64,000 nt of DNA from Spartobacteria bacterium LR76 (lineage in GTDB: Bacteria > Verrucomicrobiota > Verrucomicrobiia > Chthoniobacterales > Terrimicrobiaceae), in contig QAYZ01000014.1 of assembly GCA_003054655.1 (NCBI GenBank), positions 558,001-622,000 on the forward strand, written 5' to 3'. The notes beneath the pieces are model-generated. The model was not told where the DNA came from. It searched no databases and saw only the letters and a program-made list of their open reading frames with translations. The position numbers were made by a program, and so were the translations under genes. Below, in pieces: positions 61,909 through 64,000 of the stretch; positions within the stretch are counted from its first letter, which is position 1; each line of letters opens with the position of its first letter.

Positions 61909-63457
61909 CCTCCGCCTTCGGAGGCAGGTAGTAGAATTTCAGGGCGGGCTGGAGGTATTGCTGCGGTCCCGAGGCGCATTGCCAGAGGAGATTGCCCTCG
62001 GCGAAGAGCTGCTTGTAGAAGGCCTTCCTCCGATCGTACTCGGCACGCTCCTCCGGGCGGGGAGTGTGGGTCTTGAGGAAGAAGCGGTTGTAGTCGTCGT
62101 TGGCGACTGCGACATAATGAATGCCCCGGGCGCGGAGTTCGTCGATTGTGCCCACGTCGGCGGCGAAGAGCTTGCCGAGGATCTTCTGGTCCACGAAGTA
62201 CGGACTGTCGGCGTGGCGCTTCTCGTCGCGGCTGGGCAGGTTGACCCGCTTGTCCTGCACGATGATGGCATCGGGTGGGACGTTCTTTTTGACGTACTCG
62301 ATCAAGGCCTGCCGGGAGTCGTTTTGAAAACCGCCGTCCACGCGCACCAGCATGGTGAACGACCAGATAAGCGCGCCGCCGAGCAGGACGTGGCGGACGA
62401 TCAACGAAATGCGGGAGAACCTGTCCCTCACCGGATGGAACGCTGCGAGTGCCGCGAGAGCGCAAAAGATCAGCGTGTCGGGCAGGAAATACCGGTGGTG
62501 CGTCTTCGGCGAAAACGAAAGGATGAGCATGTATGCCACCGGGAAGAGGGCGAGCGCCCACTCGCTGGCATGGAGATTGCGCCAGCGGTAGCCGATCCGG
62601 AACAGTCCCGCGCCGTAGATCGCGAGGAGCGCCCAGATGAAGGGGTTCGTGGCATCTGCAAAGACCCTGGTATAGACCCCGTGGGGCACCGAGCGGGTGA
62701 GGCCTTTGTGCCCGTGGACGGCGTAGTCCATTTCCTCGCCGACATTGTTGGCGAATTTCGTGAACCCCTCGATCATCGGGTAATTGATCGCGACGAGGAC
62801 GAGAGCGAGGCCCGCCAGGGTGCAGCCGAGCCAGCAGGCCCAGCGGGACCGGTGAACGAAGATCGGAAGGATCGCGACGGGCAGCACGAGAGCGCCGATG
62901 TATTTGCCTGAGATGGCCAGCGCGGCGGCGGCACCGAGCAGGAGAAATCTCACCGGCGACGGCGCGATCCAGCAGCGCACGAGAGCGAGGAAGAACGCCG
63001 CTATGCCCATGGCGAGCGCGGGATCCTCCTTCATGTAATGGGACAGCTCGTAGAGCTGGGAATTTGTGACCAGCAGCAGGCCGGCAGCGACCGCCGCCCA
63101 CGATCCACGCAGGTGTGCCGCCACCAGCACGAGACAGGCGATGGCTGCGGAGGCAAACAGGGCCGAGCTGAAGCGCCCGGCCTCCGTGACGGCCTGCTGG
63201 GAGTCGCCTGCCTTTGTCACATAGGCCACGACCCGGGACGTCTGGAGGAGGAGCAGGGGATGGTTGAAGTTGAACTCTCCCTGGATCAACTGCCTCGCCT
63301 TGCTGGGTTCGTCGGGATGATAGAAGGAAGGGAAATGGTCGTGGCGTGTGAATACCCCCAGCGCGAGCGCAAAAAAGGCCGCTGCGATGGCCCAGTGCCT
63401 CCACGAGAGCGTTGCTCTCGGCGCAGGCTGGTCGATGGTAAAAAAGAATGTCACCAC
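61880..63457 (-). CDS. GT39/ArnT-like membrane glycosyltransferase
   Basis: 525 residues from a GTG at 63457, about 11 TM segments. The first periplasmic loop has FYHPDEPSKARQLIQG, with the Asp-Glu pair typical of GT-C enzymes (as in PMT/ArnT), and LYELSHYMKEDPALAMG near 135. After the TM region a soluble C-terminal domain follows (from about 370), including DAIIVQDKRVNLPSRDEKRHAD and IHYVAVANDDYNRFF, and a proline-rich tail. Such enzymes transfer a sugar from a polyprenyl-phosphate donor to lipid A, protein or glycan; the acceptor is not evident. Confidence 0.78.
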   Translation of the reverse strand: MVTFFFTIDQPAPRATLSWRHWAIAAAFFALALGVFTRHDHFPSFYHPDEPSKARQLIQGEFNFNHPLLLLQTSRVVAYVTKAGDSQQAVTEAGRFSSALFASAAIACLVLVAAHLRGSWAAVAAGLLLVTNSQLYELSHYMKEDPALAMGIAAFFLALVRCWIAPSPVRFLLLGAAAALAISGKYIGALVLPVAILPIFVHRSRWACWLGCTLAGLALVLVAINYPMIEGFTKFANNVGEEMDYAVHGHKGLTRSVPHGVYTRVFADATNPFIWALLAIYGAGLFRIGYRWRNLHASEWALALFPVAYMLILSFSPKTHHRYFLPDTLIFCALAALAAFHPVRDRFSRISLIVRHVLLGGALIWSFTMLVRVDGGFQNDSRQALIEYVKKNVPPDAIIVQDKRVNLPSRDEKRHADSPYFVDQKILGKLFAADVGTIDELRARGIHYVAVANDDYNRFFLKTHTPRPEERAEYDRRKAFYKQLFAEGNLLWQCASGPQQYLQPALKFYYLPPKAEANPPAPPAP

Positions 63458-63527
63458 AGGTCTCGATTCTGCCGGACCAGGCAGCCCGGCGAGGCCGCCG
63501 GACGGCCCTCTCCTGACGGGAAATCGC

Positions 63528-64000
63528 TCACGCGCCTTTCAGCCCGCCCAGCAGGAGCTCGGCGTTGAATCGGGTGTGCCTCAGGTTGGCGGCCAGCACT
63601 TCCATGGCTTCCGCTGCCGGAAGCTCGGAAAGCTGACGGCGCAGCACGACCACCTTTTCATACTCATCCGGATGGTAGAGGAGTTCCTCGCGGCGGGTGC
63701 CGGATTTGATGATATGAATGGCCGGGAAGATGCGCTGCTCGGCGATGGAGCGGTCGAGGTGCACCTCCATGTTGCCCGTACCCTTGAATTCCTCAAAGAT
63801 CAGGTCGTCCATCCGGCTCTTGGTTTCCACCAGGGCCGTGGCGAGAATGGTGAGACTGCCGCCTTCCTCGGTATTGCGGGCCGAGCCGAAGAATTTGCGG
63901 GGCTTGGTCAGCGCCTTGGTGTCGACGCCGCCGCTCATGGTGCGCCCCTTGTTGGGCTGGAGGTTGTTGTATCCCCGGGCCATGCGGGTGAGGGAGTCGA
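63528..64000 (-). CDS. rho: transcription termination factor Rho, C-terminal part
   Basis: The last ~157 codons of Rho; the gene continues past the right edge. Conserved stretches are [22 protein letters not shown] (Q/R loop side), [41 protein letters not shown] and [17 protein letters not shown]. Rho is the RNA-dependent ATPase helicase that ends transcription. A small hairpin with 6-bp arms (63485-63490 and 63495-63500) lies about 28 bases downstream. Its presence fits the many convergent gene ends here that lack T-runs. Confidence 0.96.
   Translation of the reverse strand, partial: DSLTRMARGYNNLQPNKGRTMSGGVDTKALTKPRKFFGSARNTEEGGSLTILATALVETKSRMDDLIFEEFKGTGNMEVHLDRSIAEQRIFPAIHIIKSGTRREELLYHPDEYEKVVVLRRQLSELPAAEAMEVLAANLRHTRFNAELLLGGLKGA

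Noticed and set aside
63485-63500. CCGGCG-AGGC-CGCCGG hairpin after rho
   Set aside because: A 6-bp GC stem with no T-run is common by chance in such GC-rich DNA, so it is only mentioned in the Rho entry.
1-64000. Search for CRISPR arrays, tRNA, rRNA, IS elements and prophage genes
   Set aside because: No regularly spaced short repeats, no tRNA- or rRNA-like segments and no transposase, integrase or phage structural protein were seen.

Overview
The window is a GC-rich, densely coding bacterial chromosome segment. Its best taxonomic marker is the block at 11.5-19.5 kb, where a PEP-CTERM protein is followed by four prepilin-like genes matching the Verru_Chthon cassette proteins B, C, D and A. 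Together with waaA (so a Gram-negative with LPS), an OprB-like porin and many secreted proteins, this points to Verrucomicrobiota, probably the Spartobacteria/Terrimicrobium side. That placement is my inference; no rRNA or other phylogenetic marker gene is present. I see no IS element, phage gene, tRNA, rRNA or CRISPR array.

Layout. 0-6 kb: end of an RND adaptor, an RND permease, a DUF4105 membrane protein and a secreted lipase-like hydrolase. 6-11.5 kb: a tight operon of M14 peptidase, threonine synthase, dicarboxylate/amino-acid symporter and an S51 peptidase/BPL_N fusion. 11.5-19.5 kb: the PEP-CTERM plus Verru_Chthon cassette. 19.5-22 kb: a NarL-type response regulator and histidine kinase. 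22.4-24 kb: a second, gapless paralogue of the S51/BPL_N protein. 24.2-29.8 kb: a four-gene efflux operon TetR-adaptor-RND-MarR. 29.9-33.4 kb: SGNH hydrolase, ilvD and a divergent LysR regulator. 33.4-37.3 kb: a sulfur-related group (formylglycine-generating enzyme; YezD-like protein, porin and sulfate-binding protein). 37.4-39.1 kb: a KefB/YbaL-like antiporter ending in a cyclic-nucleotide-binding domain.

39.3-48.8 kb is the most unusual part: seven closely packed or overlapping genes on one strand encoding a class I-type HMG-CoA reductase, a UbiA prenyltransferase, a PEP-synthase/rifampin-phosphotransferase-like enzyme, a BtaA-like (DUF3419) aminocarboxypropyl transferase, a membrane protein resembling a fusion of phytol kinase (VTE5) and phytyl-phosphate kinase (VTE6/DUF92), a GNAT acyltransferase and an OleC-like AMP ligase. 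The parts suggest the making or salvage of an isoprenoid or glycerolipid that receives a homoserine-type head group and possibly an N-acyl chain. I recognise every family but not the pathway as a whole, and it is my main candidate for an undescribed system.

49-64 kb is mostly housekeeping and envelope: an RMD1/DUF155 protein, an ECF sigma factor with a DUF1398 target, DUF58 protein, aspartate aminotransferase, a tandem nucleoside diphosphate kinase, HXXEE membrane protein, AsmA-like protein-rsmD-waaA, lipid kinase plus rhomboid protease, mtgA, an SDR, a GT39-like membrane glycosyltransferase and the C-terminal part of Rho.

Regulatory signals read directly from the sequence include two 17-bp palindromes of the same form (ACGAT-N7-ATCGT) before the PEP-CTERM gene and before the second S51 gene, a strong intrinsic terminator that overlaps the start of the DUF58 gene, GC-rich hairpins at several convergent gene ends, and a good sigma-70-like promoter before the YezD-porin-Sbp operon.
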